From an uncultured Acetatifactor sp. (GTDB lineage: Bacteria > Bacillota > Clostridia > Lachnospirales > Lachnospiraceae): DNA of 29,252 nucleotides. Location: positions 1 to 29,252 of the forward strand of contig CAJTZD010000046.1 of the NCBI GenBank assembly GCA_910584235.1, read 5' to 3'. Position numbers and translations under genes: made by a program. Shown one piece after another: positions 1 through 6,935 of this stretch (positions are counted from its first letter, which is position 1; each line of letters starts with the position of its first letter). Under the pieces are notes generated by a model, which was given only the letters and a program-made list of their open reading frames with translations, was not told the DNA's origin and did not search any database.

Positions 1-170
1 TCCTCAATGCTGCTTCCGTACTCGATCTCAAAGGTGCTGCGTACCTGCTGGACGGCAAGCTCCAGGTTCCACACAGCATCCCGGTAGTTCTTCAGCAGCT
101 TCCATGTGTCATGGAACAGGGGGTTCTCCTGCTCTGTGGGAATATTTTTGTTTGGTCTTGTATTTGGCAT
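1..170 (-). CDS. Hypothetical mobile-element protein, N-terminal part (runs off window)
   Basis: The minus strand reads an open frame from an ATG at 170 off the left edge, giving about 56 residues that begin MPNTRPNKNIPTEQ and contain the stretch FHDTWKLLKNYRDAVWNLEL. It starts 6 bases after the stop of the gene at 177-1364, so the two are probably one transcript. From memory, proteins with this N-terminus (about 150-160 aa, function unknown) occur in Firmicutes integrative elements close to recombinase genes, but no domain can be assigned here. The C-terminal part lies outside the window. Confidence 0.6.
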   Translation of the reverse strand, partial: MPNTRPNKNIPTEQENPLFHDTWKLLKNYRDAVWNLELAVQQVRSTFEIEYGSSIE

Positions 171-176
171 GATGGT

Positions 177-1364
177 TTACCTTCTTTCTTCATTTTCTGT
201 ATCAGCCTGTCTGGAAAGTGCGGGGCTGCTGTTGTCTTCCGGCGGGCTGGCAGGGGAGAGAGTCAGCTCGAACCGATAGGGCATCTTCCCGTCCGGGCAG
301 GCAATCTGCAGGGAATACTTTACTGTAGTTTCTTTGCAGTCGGATAAGGGATATAACTTATATAGGGTTCGGGGGCACTCACAGCACGGAACCCCTTGCG
401 CCGCAAGGATTTGCGCCACTTTCTGGACGATTTTCTTCATGTGCGGTTTTGAAACGCTACCGGCCTGCCCTGAAACGCTGTTTTCCGCTTCCATAATGGT
501 AATCTGTTCCTCCCGGATTGGTTCTGCTTCAGGAATGGATGAAGTCTCCGGAATGTGTACTGGAATCTGAAATGTCATGCAAATTTCCTCCTTGTCGATC
601 ATTACGTCACTGATATTGAACATGGTGGATAAGTAGCTGCACAGGTAGATGACGCTGCCATGCCTGCCGGTGAACGATACCAGTGAAAGATATTCTTTGT
701 CCTGTAACTTGTTTAAGATGCGGCTCACTGTAGCCTTTGAGATGCCCCAGCGCAGGGCAAGGTCGCTGAAGTTTGTCAGTGGGCTGCCGGTACAGTTGCG
801 GAAATATACCACAGGCCCCAGTTCGGAACCCTGTACCTGCCCGTCGTTGTAGATGGCGTGTACCCACAGATCCAGCACGATGTCCATCTCCGAGCATTTA
901 CCCATGCTGATCAGCTCATGGACGGCGGCAATCGGGAAAAAGAAAAAACCCACATCCTTCAGACATGGGTAATTGTAGTCGAGCGCCGTATTGTGCTGCT
1001 TCCAGCCGTTGATGCTGAATTTGACCAGATGGTTCCTGCCGAGCCGGGTATAGGTGATGTAGTTCTGCTTCTGTAGGAAGTCAAGAATGGACAGCGCCTG
1101 ATGCTGGAAACGTGTGCGGAACCATTCCGCCAGCTCCGAGGTCTTGCAGATCCACTCGCCCGGACCGACCAGATAGGAGATGCCTTCTATCCGGCGGTAA
1201 GAGGAGCGGAAGTTGGCATAGGAGCAGAGCGTCATGTAATAAAAAAGATAGGAGCTTCCGTTGGTACGGATGTCCCTATCTTCCATAAGGTTGCGGAGGA
1301 ACTCACGGTAGATGCGGCACCGTGGGTAGTCCACGATCTGTTTTAGTTCTAATTGATAATCCAT
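177..1364 (-). CDS. Winged-helix DNA-binding protein of a mobile element (395 aa)
   Basis: The start is clear: AGGAGG lies 5 bases before the ATG at 1364. Two regions look like winged-helix or helix-turn-helix DNA-binding units. One is at about residues 65-125 (ends in TRLGRNHLVKFSINGWKQ). The second, at about 205-250, has the MarR/GntR-like string WGISKATVSRILNKLQDKEYL. The C-terminal third is Pro/Glu-rich, then a folded tail with four cysteines. Tandem winged helices fit either a plasmid-type replication initiator or a transcriptional regulator of an integrative element. I cannot decide between them. It is co-oriented with the partial gene at 1-170. A terminator-like hairpin sits directly upstream (1384-1412), so its own promoter must lie between hairpin and start, or expression depends on read-through. 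Confidence 0.6.
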   Translation of the reverse strand: MDYQLELKQIVDYPRCRIYREFLRNLMEDRDIRTNGSSYLFYYMTLCSYANFRSSYRRIEGISYLVGPGEWICKTSELAEWFRTRFQHQALSILDFLQKQNYITYTRLGRNHLVKFSINGWKQHNTALDYNYPCLKDVGFFFFPIAAVHELISMGKCSEMDIVLDLWVHAIYNDGQVQGSELGPVVYFRNCTGSPLTNFSDLALRWGISKATVSRILNKLQDKEYLSLVSFTGRHGSVIYLCSYLSTMFNISDVMIDKEEICMTFQIPVHIPETSSIPEAEPIREEQITIMEAENSVSGQAGSVSKPHMKKIVQKVAQILAAQGVPCCECPRTLYKLYPLSDCKETTVKYSLQIACPDGKMPYRFELTLSPASPPEDNSSPALSRQADTENEERR

Positions 1365-1383
1365 ACATACCTCCTGAATAAAA

Positions 1384-1412
1384 AATGCCCCGTAGAAAAT
1401 TACGGGGCATTA
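1384..1412 (-). terminator. Rho-independent terminator or attenuator hairpin
   Basis: A perfect 10-bp stem (ATGCCCCGTA paired with TACGGGGCAT) around a short AT loop is followed, reading the minus strand, by a run of T. It lies about 20 bases upstream of the start at 1364. It could end transcripts from the ATPase-nuclease operon (1819-3749), or act as an attenuator for the winged-helix gene. Confidence 0.7.
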
Positions 1413-1585
1413 TGCAGAAATAATTGTTGTTTCGTGATCGTGCTCTGTTGTATAATGTTAGAGCAGAAGAACGATGATTCGGTTTCTGGTTACATGTGTG
1501 TCAATGTAATCAAGGTAACATACATGAAGCAAGTGCATTTTATTGATAGATTTTCCGATTGTCAGTGTAAGTCTGCCTATATGAA

Positions 1586-1690
1586 GCCGAATCCGAATGC
1601 GGCTTTTTGTCCAACAGCGCCGAGGCGGAGAAGCTCTGTACGCCGGAGTACCAGCAGCGGGTGGCCTGGGCCATACATATGGGGATTTTG
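1586..1690 (+). repeat. Direct repeat copy 1 (amidase 3' end; candidate attachment site)
   Basis: These 105 bases recur at 4061-4165 in the same orientation with a single difference that I can see (T at the GTA/GCA position near 1639). A weaker match extends upstream to about 1524, versus 4000 for the other copy. The repeat encodes the C-terminal part of an amidase. Such repeats at the 3' end of a gene are typical products of site-specific integration that restores the gene end. The distance between copies is 2,475 bases. Confidence 0.75.
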
Positions 1691-1717
1691 GAGTATATGA
1701 ACGAAAATGAAAAATAG
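1595..1717 (+). pseudogene. 3' fragment of N-acetylmuramoyl-L-alanine amidase gene (copy 1)
   Basis: The frame reads ECGFLSNSAEAEKLC then TPEYQQRVAWAIHMGI and ends in EYMNENEK before a TAG at 1715. ECGFLSN-type strings followed by a Y..x.A.AI helix are the hallmark of the C-terminus of amidase_3 enzymes (CwlD/LytC family), which cleave peptidoglycan stem peptides. There is no start codon or catalytic domain here; the conserved metal-binding part is missing. The tail differs from copy 2 (4070-4189), which fits an element-borne replacement 3' end. The rest of the gene would lie left of the window if this is an attachment-site scar. Confidence 0.65.
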
Positions 1718-1737
1718 GCAGGAGAGCTCGTAAAGCA

Positions 1738-1812
1738 TTCTGCGGAGAGCATTATTTAAGGATGCCATTTTAGGACAGACTCGTTCGGCAGCTGATACCT
1801 CTCTCCGCAGAA
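1738..1812. repeat. 12-bp inverted repeat around a 51-base loop
   Basis: TTCTGCGGAGAG at 1738-1749 is mirrored by CTCTCCGCAGAA at 1801-1812. It ends 6 bases beyond the stop of the nuclease gene (1819). In the minus direction no T run follows, so it is a poor intrinsic terminator. It may be a recombination or folding element at the left end of the inserted cassette. Confidence 0.45.
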
Positions 1813-1818
1813 AGACTT

Positions 1819-2562
1819 TTATAGTATTTTAGGCTGATGGATAACAATATGTATTTGTTTCCCTTTTACTTTGTTTTCATAGATATTGCGGAACAGCCTG
1901 GGATTTTCAATTATCTTTTCCTTATCATAGAGAAAGAAATAGATATGTTCCGCATGGTAATGCACCATATCCGCTTCCAGTTCTTCTATCAGTTTCTTTT
2001 GCGGCATGCTGCCCCGGGTGCACTTTACTTCAATGACATGCTGAGAATCCAGAAAGATATCTGTCCGGACTGTGCCATAGCCTGTATCCTCACTGACTTC
2101 AGCCCTTGCCAGCGGATAAATGGGTTTCAGATAGGCATACAGCAGATGTTGGACATCGTATTCATTCTGGATTTTCAGCCCTGACAGCTGTTCTGTTTGG
2201 ATGCCGCCACGCCTGTGGGGCGGACGCTCCAGAAGAGCTTCCAGAAAAAGATAGTAATTTTCAAGTATGGTGAGCAGGCGGTCATCTGCAGGAGAACCAG
2301 TCATAATCTGTTCAAGATATGCAATGACCCGATTCCTTGCAGAATCCAGATTGCTCATTGTCTCTTTGTCAGAATATTCATTTACAATATAGTACGCCCG
2401 CTGCTCCAACTCCATCAGGCATTGCGGGCTGCTGTCCAGTGTTTTCAGAAAAGTCCTCAAACCAGCCAGTAAAGAGGAAAATTCTTGGCCGTTTTTTACA
2501 TTTTTCAGCCGTTTAATGGCATTCGGTATACTTGTTATGCTGCTGTCTATACCATTGAACAT
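1819..2562 (-). CDS. PD-(D/E)XK nuclease, DpnII/MboI-like domain (247 aa)
   Basis: The N-terminal half (1-125) is helical with no recognised domain. The C-terminal half begins NEYDVQHLLYAYLKP and carries a nuclease core: E155, then RTDIF (D168) and HVIEVK (E178, K180), the D-(E)xK pattern of restriction-type endonucleases, followed by YIFFLYD-like strand and helix. This order resembles the DpnII/MboI restriction endonuclease domain family, where such domains are often attached to other defence modules. The ATG at 2562 lies 2 bases after the ATPase stop, with GGGGAGG upstream. An ATG at 2586 in the same frame is an alternative with no ribosome site. No methyltransferase gene is nearby, so a classical restriction-modification role is unlikely. 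The likely role is an effector nuclease controlled by the ATPase; that is inference. Confidence 0.7.
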   Translation of the reverse strand: MFNGIDSSITSIPNAIKRLKNVKNGQEFSSLLAGLRTFLKTLDSSPQCLMELEQRAYYIVNEYSDKETMSNLDSARNRVIAYLEQIMTGSPADDRLLTILENYYLFLEALLERPPHRRGGIQTEQLSGLKIQNEYDVQHLLYAYLKPIYPLARAEVSEDTGYGTVRTDIFLDSQHVIEVKCTRGSMPQKKLIEELEADMVHYHAEHIYFFLYDKEKIIENPRLFRNIYENKVKGKQIHIVIHQPKIL

Positions 2563-2564
2563 TG

Positions 2565-3749
2565 TTATTGGTGTGCGCCTCCCCATCGCAAATAGAACAG
2601 AAACAGAGGATCCAGAATATAGAGGCTCCCTTCTTTCCAGTCAAGTACCTTAAAAATATCTTCCCGCCCATACAGCAATTCTTTCAGCTTTGCCAGGCTT
2701 TCCCGGAGCATCTGTGGGGACGGCTTTTTGCTGTCGTCTGCAAGCAGGCGGTAGATGCGCTCTTTCACATCCTCAAATTCCAACTTCATAATGGGAGGAT
2801 TTTCTGCAATAGATTTTACGATCAGCTCATAAATATCAAGTTCCTCTCCATTGACAGTCCGGAATGTGTTCCGGCTTTTACCGCGCGTATTCGGCCCTTT
2901 TTGCATCAGAGACACCACATCTCCGTATTCAAAGTTTGCAGTGGTGTAGTGGTAGGCGGTCTCCAGGATTTCCTGACAGACCTGTCGTTTTTCTTTCCCG
3001 GACATTTCTAGCATGGTGCAGATGTTCAGGCAGATATACTGCATTAGTTGAGGAGAGGAAAGGCTTTCTACGGCAATCTGCGCCGCAATGGAATCCTCAA
3101 TGGAAATGTTCAGCTTTCCAAACCCCAGCTTCGCAATCTCCTTTAAATCGTCTACTTCCCATGGCTCCATGTTGATCAGGCTTAAGCGGCCGGAAAGGTC
3201 TGCATTTTGCCGGATTGCTTCGTCTGCCCGGTGAGGAAGGGAGACCACAATGGCTTTAAATCCCCTGCGGATGGCATCTTTGAGCTGCTGTGCAATCTGC
3301 ATTCGTTTTCCTTCCGGGGCATAGTGGAAGTCGTCTATGACCAGAACCAAATCGTTTTCCTTGTAATATTCTATAATCTTATCCTTGGTCAGGGAGAAGG
3401 TTTCCTTTTTGGTATATTTGTCGCTGGTGCTGGGAATCTGCTTTTCGGATGCAAACTGGCCTTCGTATGCAAGCCCGGCTTTGGCAGAGACCAGCTTCCA
3501 GAAGTCCGTATCCTCATCGAAGTCTGCTCCGGAAATCTCCACAATATGTTCAAAGCCAATGACCTTTTCACATAAAATAGTCTTTCCCATTTTGGAAGGG
3601 CCTACCAGAGAAGTCAGGAAGCCGGATACCTTGATGGCCTGCATCAGCCGGAATTCATAGGGCAGGTCGGAAATGGCAGATTTTCGAGATATATAGGTGT
3701 ATTCCGGAAATGCCCCGGGGCGGAAGACATCTTCTGCTCTGAGTCCCAT
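2565..3749 (-). CDS. P-loop AAA/STAND-like ATPase of a two-gene cassette (394 aa)
   Basis: Walker A is GPSKMGKT at residues 50-57 and Walker B is LVLVIDD (D139, D140). A sensor-like stretch (KAIVVSLPHRADEAIR) and an arginine-rich DLSGRLSLINMEPW segment follow. This layout matches AAA ATPases of the Orc/Cdc6-STAND superfamily used as sensors or switches. The C-terminal 120 residues are predicted winged-helix-like and helical, ending in LFLFYLRWGGAHQ. The start is secure: AAGGAGG sits 7 bases before the ATG. It is the first gene of an operon with the nuclease (2 bases between stop and next ATG) and has its own TATAAT box at 3777-3782. A defence ATPase is the likely role, but nothing in the sequence says what it senses. 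Confidence 0.7.
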   Translation of the reverse strand: MGLRAEDVFRPGAFPEYTYISRKSAISDLPYEFRLMQAIKVSGFLTSLVGPSKMGKTILCEKVIGFEHIVEISGADFDEDTDFWKLVSAKAGLAYEGQFASEKQIPSTSDKYTKKETFSLTKDKIIEYYKENDLVLVIDDFHYAPEGKRMQIAQQLKDAIRRGFKAIVVSLPHRADEAIRQNADLSGRLSLINMEPWEVDDLKEIAKLGFGKLNISIEDSIAAQIAVESLSSPQLMQYICLNICTMLEMSGKEKRQVCQEILETAYHYTTANFEYGDVVSLMQKGPNTRGKSRNTFRTVNGEELDIYELIVKSIAENPPIMKLEFEDVKERIYRLLADDSKKPSPQMLRESLAKLKELLYGREDIFKVLDWKEGSLYILDPLFLFYLRWGGAHQ

Positions 3750-3776
3750 ATGCGTACCTCCTTATCCGTTTTATCC

Positions 3777-3782
3777 ATTATA
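3777..3782 (-). promoter_or_regulatory. -10 box of the ATPase-nuclease operon
   Basis: Reading the minus strand, a perfect TATAAT lies about 28 bases before the ATG at 3749. No good -35 box is present at the right distance (only AT-rich TTTAAT-like sequence). Upstream, the motif (A/T)CGG(A)TTAAAAAT occurs twice (about 3790-3835) and could be an operator. Confidence 0.55.
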
Positions 3783-3840
3783 CCACATTTTTAACCGAAT
3801 TAAACCTTTTTATTGATTTTTAATCCGTTTAATTGATTCC

Positions 3841-3975
3841 CGAGGGCAATGAGCCAGGCGGATGCGCCGGCATCCATTTGGCGAATGCCGCGAGGGTCAC
3901 ATACCAAAGTGCCCGCAGGACACTTTCAGCTTTGCAGCGCTGCAAGCTTGATACCCCGTTGCTTGCAGCGGGGGT
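3841..3975. other. Gene-free stretch with four consecutive hairpins
   Basis: The stretch 3750-4060 has no convincing gene. It holds the operon promoter and then a run of dyads: GATGCGCCGGCATC (3861-3874), AAAGTG/CACTTT (3906-3926), TTGCAGCGCTGCAA (3932-3945) and CCCCGTTGC/GCAGCGGGG (3954-3973). This lies just inside the right-hand amidase repeat. It may be an end structure of the inserted element or a cluster of binding sites. No T run follows any stem. Confidence 0.45.
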
Positions 3976-4060
3976 GTTGACTTATTCTGTAACCATTAAA
4001 TGAAGCAAGTGCTTTTTATTAGTAGATTACCCATTGTAATGTAAAGTCTGCCTATTAGGA

Positions 4061-4165
4061 GCCGAATCCGAATGCGGCTTTTTGTCCAACAGCGCCGAGG
4101 CGGAGAAGCTCTGCACGCCGGAGTACCAGCAGCGGGTGGCCTGGGCCATACATATGGGGATTTTG
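4061..4165 (+). repeat. Direct repeat copy 2 (amidase 3' end; candidate attachment site)
   Basis: Partner of 1586-1690, same orientation, one mismatch over 105 bases. This copy is followed by a complete amidase C-terminus and a terminator, so it is probably the native gene end. The copy at 1586 would then be the element-borne one. Confidence 0.75.
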
Positions 4166-4189
4166 CAGTACCTGAACAGTGAGGGGTGA
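4070..4189 (+). pseudogene. 3' fragment of N-acetylmuramoyl-L-alanine amidase gene (copy 2, native end)
   Basis: The frame encodes the ECGFLSN motif, CTPEYQQRVAWAIHMGI, and ends LQYLNSEG before TGA. LQYL(N/E) is the usual end of clostridial amidase_3 proteins. It is followed after about 45 bases by a strong terminator (4233-4265). No upstream part of the gene is present; in-frame codons before ECGF do not look like an amidase. This is the residue of an insertion into the gene, with the 5' portion presumably left of the window. Confidence 0.65.
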
Positions 4190-4232
4190 ACGGAATCAGG
4201 GATGGCAGGAGAGGGCTGGATTCTGCATAAAA

Positions 4233-4265
4233 TAAGGCGCAGGGTAGCATATCTGCGCCTTTTTG
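4233..4265 (+). terminator. Terminator, probably bidirectional, between amidase end and ddh
   Basis: A 9-bp stem (AAGGCGCAG paired with CTGCGCCTT) is followed by TTTTTGTG on the plus strand and by an A/T-rich tract on the minus strand. It can end both the plus-strand amidase transcript and the minus-strand ddh transcript. Confidence 0.8.
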
Positions 4266-4310
4266 TGCGGTTCGGTTCAATGAGCCGTTCTGTATCGGAC
4301 AGAAAACAGG

Positions 4311-5297
4311 TCAGAGCAGTGAGGCCCGAAGTTCTTCGCCGCTCTTTGCGCTCAAGTAGGCAGGGGCGATATCGAAAACGGTCTTGCAGCCATGGGCGCC
4401 CTCTTTGGACAGCCGGTATGCCGCCCTTGCGTAAGCAACGATTACGCTGGCTGTAAACTCCGGATTGGAATCCAGTTTCAGACTGTATTCGATGAGATGC
4501 CGGTTCTCCTGCTCCCAGCCGGTGGAACCGCTGCGCAGCACAAAGCCGCCGTGGGGGATACGGCTGTGATCCCGCTTCAGCTCTTCTTCGCTGATGAAAT
4601 GCACTGTGGTATCGTAGTCGGCGAAGTAATTGGGCATGGTCTTGATCTCTTCCTCGATTCCGGACAAGTCCGCGCCGTCTTCCGCCACCACAAAGCATTC
4701 TCTGGTGTGCTTCTGCCGGGTGGTCAGTTCCGGGTTACTGCCGGCGCGCACGTCCTCCAGGGCGCTGGCCACCGGAATGGTGTACTGCTTTGCATCCTTT
4801 ACCCCGTCAATCCTGCGAATGGCGTCGGAATGCCCCTGGCTGACGCCGCGGCCCCAGAAAGTGTAATCTTTTCCTTCCGGAAGAATCGCATTGGCATACA
4901 TTCTGTTTAAAGAAAACATACCGGGATCCCAGCCTGCGGAGATGACGGCGGTCTTGCCGCTTTCCTTTGCGGCCGCATCCACATTTGCGAAGTGCTCCGG
5001 GATCCTTGCGTGGGTGTCAAAACTGTCCACTATGTTAAAAAGCTTTGCGTACTGCGGCGTCTGAACCGGAAGATCCGTGGCGCTGCCGCCGCAGAGGATC
5101 ATTACGTCCAGCCTGTCTGTCCACCGGGGGGCTTCATCCACATGACAGACCTGTGCGGTCCGGGTGAGGATTTTCACATCCCCGGGATTCCTTCTTGTAA
5201 ATACTGCTTTCAGTTCCATATCCGGATTCTGGCGTATTGCACATTCCACGCCCCGGCCTAAGTTGCCGTACCCTAATATACCGATTCTGATGCTCAT
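4311..5297 (-). CDS. ddh: meso-diaminopimelate D-dehydrogenase
   Basis: The enzyme (EC 1.4.1.16) makes meso-diaminopimelate directly from tetrahydrodipicolinate using NADPH and ammonia, bypassing the acyl branches of lysine and peptidoglycan-precursor synthesis. The N-terminus has the dinucleotide-binding loop GILGYGNLGRG (residues 6-16) and VFTRRNPGD. The substrate-binding region shows SAGWDPGMFSLNR, FWGRGVSQGHSDAIRRIDGV and the late HGGFVLRSG motif, all characteristic of the family. Its length (328 aa) is normal. AAAGGAG lies 5 bases before the ATG. It is a single-gene transcript, with a terminator on each side (4233-4265 downstream, 5384-5475 upstream for degV). Cytosolic. Confidence 0.95.
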   Translation of the reverse strand: MSIRIGILGYGNLGRGVECAIRQNPDMELKAVFTRRNPGDVKILTRTAQVCHVDEAPRWTDRLDVMILCGGSATDLPVQTPQYAKLFNIVDSFDTHARIPEHFANVDAAAKESGKTAVISAGWDPGMFSLNRMYANAILPEGKDYTFWGRGVSQGHSDAIRRIDGVKDAKQYTIPVASALEDVRAGSNPELTTRQKHTRECFVVAEDGADLSGIEEEIKTMPNYFADYDTTVHFISEEELKRDHSRIPHGGFVLRSGSTGWEQENRHLIEYSLKLDSNPEFTASVIVAYARAAYRLSKEGAHGCKTVFDIAPAYLSAKSGEELRASLL

Positions 5298-5383
5298 GAT
5301 AGCTCCTTTCCCATATGCGTTTTTAATAATTGTGTTAATCTATGATACACGTTCTCTCTATTTTGCGCAAGATATTTTCCGGC

Positions 5384-5475
5384 AAAAAAACACACCGCTG
5401 TTGTTTCCCGGCAATGGAACCGGACGGGAAACCCGCTCTGCGGTCTTTTTGTGGCAGGGCGGAGACAGCGGTGTG
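5384..5475 (-). terminator. Large branched terminator of the degV gene
   Basis: CACACCGCTGT (5391-5401) pairs with ACAGCGGTGTG (5465-5475). The loop holds a second stem, TTTCCCG with CGGGAAA. Read on the minus strand, the outer stem is followed directly by seven T. It starts about 8 bases after the degV stop, and ends degV before ddh. Confidence 0.75.
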
Positions 5476-5483
5476 GAAAGGGG

Positions 5484-6311
5484 CTATGGTTTTTCGGCCC
5501 ATTCAATGGCAATGCCCGTGGTATTGGGACCCACATGGGAGGCCACGATCAGGTTCAGGGATGCATGGCAGCTGCTCTGGACCAGAGAGCGGCATTTCTC
5601 AAAAAGCGCTTCATTGCCTACATAGATGGCGCCCAGTCTGGCGATTTTACCGGACTGCGATATGTGCTGGATATTGCGCAGCGCCGCGTTGATGCCCCGG
5701 TTCTTCCGGTAAGGCTCGATGCGGCCTTCCTTTATGGTGAGGATAACCTTGATATCCAGGACATCTCCGATCTTGCCTACGCTGGGGGAGACCCGGCCTC
5801 CCTGAACCAGGTATTTGAAATCGTCTACCACGAAGAAAACATCGATCAGGCGCACCCGCTTTCTGATCTCATCGGCCGCCTCCCGGAGAGGAATTCCGTT
5901 TGCTTTCATTTCCAGGGCATCCATACACAGAAAACCGCTGCCCAGGGTGGCGCTCAGGGAGTCGATGACCTCTATGCGGGATTCGGGATACTGGGAGCGC
6001 AGCTCATCGGCCACCACGGAGATAGTACTGCAGGAACCGCTGATGGCGGAGGAAACGGCAATGCACAGAATATCCTTTCCCTCCTGCAGCACCGCCTCAA
6101 AGCTCTTGCGGGCAAAGTCAGGATTCACGCCAGCGGTATAGGCTCTGCGCGTGCTCAGCCGTTCAAAAAATTCTTCCCTGGACAGAACCTGTTCGTCTCC
6201 GTAGATCATATTGTCGTCAAAATAGTAATACTGGGGCAGATAGGAAATCTCTTTATCATAGGGAGAAGGCAAATCCACATCTCCGTCAGTAAAAATCACA
6301 TAATCTTTCAT
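5484..6311 (-). CDS. DegV family fatty-acid-binding protein
   Basis: DegV proteins bind a fatty acid in a two-domain fold; FakB members present it to the kinase FakA for phosphorylation. The family marks are all visible: the N-terminal IFTDGDVDLP strand (usually TDS.sDLP), Y(T)AGVNPDFARKSFE (usual TSQP..EF), ISSAISGSCSTISVVADEL, an EVIDS strand, and DDFKYLVQGGRVS with GRIEPYRKNRG (usual lKG.GRIs and r.k). I chose the ATG at 6311, since AAGGA is 8 bases upstream. An ATG at 6320 has the site almost touching it. It appears to be a single gene. The fatty-acid kinase itself is not in the window, so which lipid it serves is unknown. Confidence 0.9.
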   Translation of the reverse strand: MKDYVIFTDGDVDLPSPYDKEISYLPQYYYFDDNMIYGDEQVLSREEFFERLSTRRAYTAGVNPDFARKSFEAVLQEGKDILCIAVSSAISGSCSTISVVADELRSQYPESRIEVIDSLSATLGSGFLCMDALEMKANGIPLREAADEIRKRVRLIDVFFVVDDFKYLVQGGRVSPSVGKIGDVLDIKVILTIKEGRIEPYRKNRGINAALRNIQHISQSGKIARLGAIYVGNEALFEKCRSLVQSSCHASLNLIVASHVGPNTTGIAIEWAEKP

Positions 6312-6502
6312 AGGAACCATCCTTTTTGTTTTTGTTTACGAATCAAATCTTTTTCCACTGCTTCTATCCTACTATGTCTGAGCTGCTTTGGCAAGTGATT
6401 TATGCATTTTTCTGTGTTTAGGGTGCTTTGGAGGGCAGCGAATGCGCATGAATTGGCAGCGGAAAACGTTTCATGCCGCACAAGATAATTTTCTGATAGG
6501 GA

Positions 6503-6553
6503 TTGACAAGAGATACTATATGGAGTAGTATGAATATATACTACATATTGTAG
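6503..6553 (+). promoter_or_regulatory. blaI promoter with two BlaI-type operators
   Basis: TTGACA (6503-6508) and TAGTAT (6526-6531) are 17 bases apart. Two dyads overlie the promoter: TACTA/TAGTA at 6514-6530, covering the spacer and -10, and CTACA-TAT-TGTAG at 6541-6553, just downstream. The second matches the TACA/TGTA half-sites of BlaI/MecI operators. Autorepression by the protein encoded at 6571 is the simple reading. Confidence 0.75.
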
Positions 6554-6570
6554 AAAAGGAGGCGTTCTAT

Positions 6571-6930
6571 ATGGCTGAATTCAGAGCAGGAACCGCGGAG
6601 GCCCGGTTTGCGGATCTGATATGGGAAAACGAACCGGTGGCTTCCGGGCAGCTGGCGAAGTTTGGTGAGGCGCAGTTCCAATGGAAAAAAACCACCTCTT
6701 TCACGGTGCTGGGGAGGCTCTGCGACAAGGGGATTTTCAAAAACGACAAGGGCATTGTGACCTCTCTGATTTCCAGAGAGGAATTCTACGCCCGGCACAG
6801 CGAGCAGTATGTGGAGGAGGCTTTCGGGGGCTCCCTGCCCGCTTTTCTGGCGGCTTTCGGCACCCGGAAGAAGCTTTCGGAGCAGGAGGCCGAGGAGCTG
6901 AAGCGCCTCATTGAGGGCATGAGGAGGTAA
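6571..6930 (+). CDS. blaI: BlaI/MecI/CopY family transcriptional repressor
   Basis: Dimeric winged-helix repressor of 119 aa, the usual length. The helix-turn-helix wing is visible in EARFADLIWENEPVASGQLA, then KTTSFTVLGRLCDKGIF (family pattern tTv.T.L.RL..KG), and a C-terminal dimerisation helix (KKLSEQEAEELKRLI). AAAGGAGG lies 8 bases before the ATG. The operator pair at 6514-6553 implies self-regulation. In the classical system a membrane sensor protease of the M56 family (BlaR1/MecR1) inactivates the repressor. Here the next gene, 5 bases downstream, is a BlaR1 that has lost its protease part, so induction by that route should be impossible. The CopY assignment is less likely, as there is no CxC motif at the end. 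Confidence 0.88.
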   Translation: MAEFRAGTAEARFADLIWENEPVASGQLAKFGEAQFQWKKTTSFTVLGRLCDKGIFKNDKGIVTSLISREEFYARHSEQYVEEAFGGSLPAFLAAFGTRKKLSEQEAEELKRLIEGMRR

Positions 6931-6935
6931 GGGGA

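Noticed and set aside
1540..1768. Minus-strand ORFs repeated in similar form near 4030-4280 (…YSKIPICMAQATRCWYSG…)
   Set aside because: The similarity is caused by the direct repeat of the amidase 3' end; the plus-strand frame (ECGFLSN...) is the meaningful one.
5451..6398. A 315-aa plus-strand open frame opposite degV
   Set aside because: The minus strand encodes all DegV blocks with a ribosome site; the plus frame has none.
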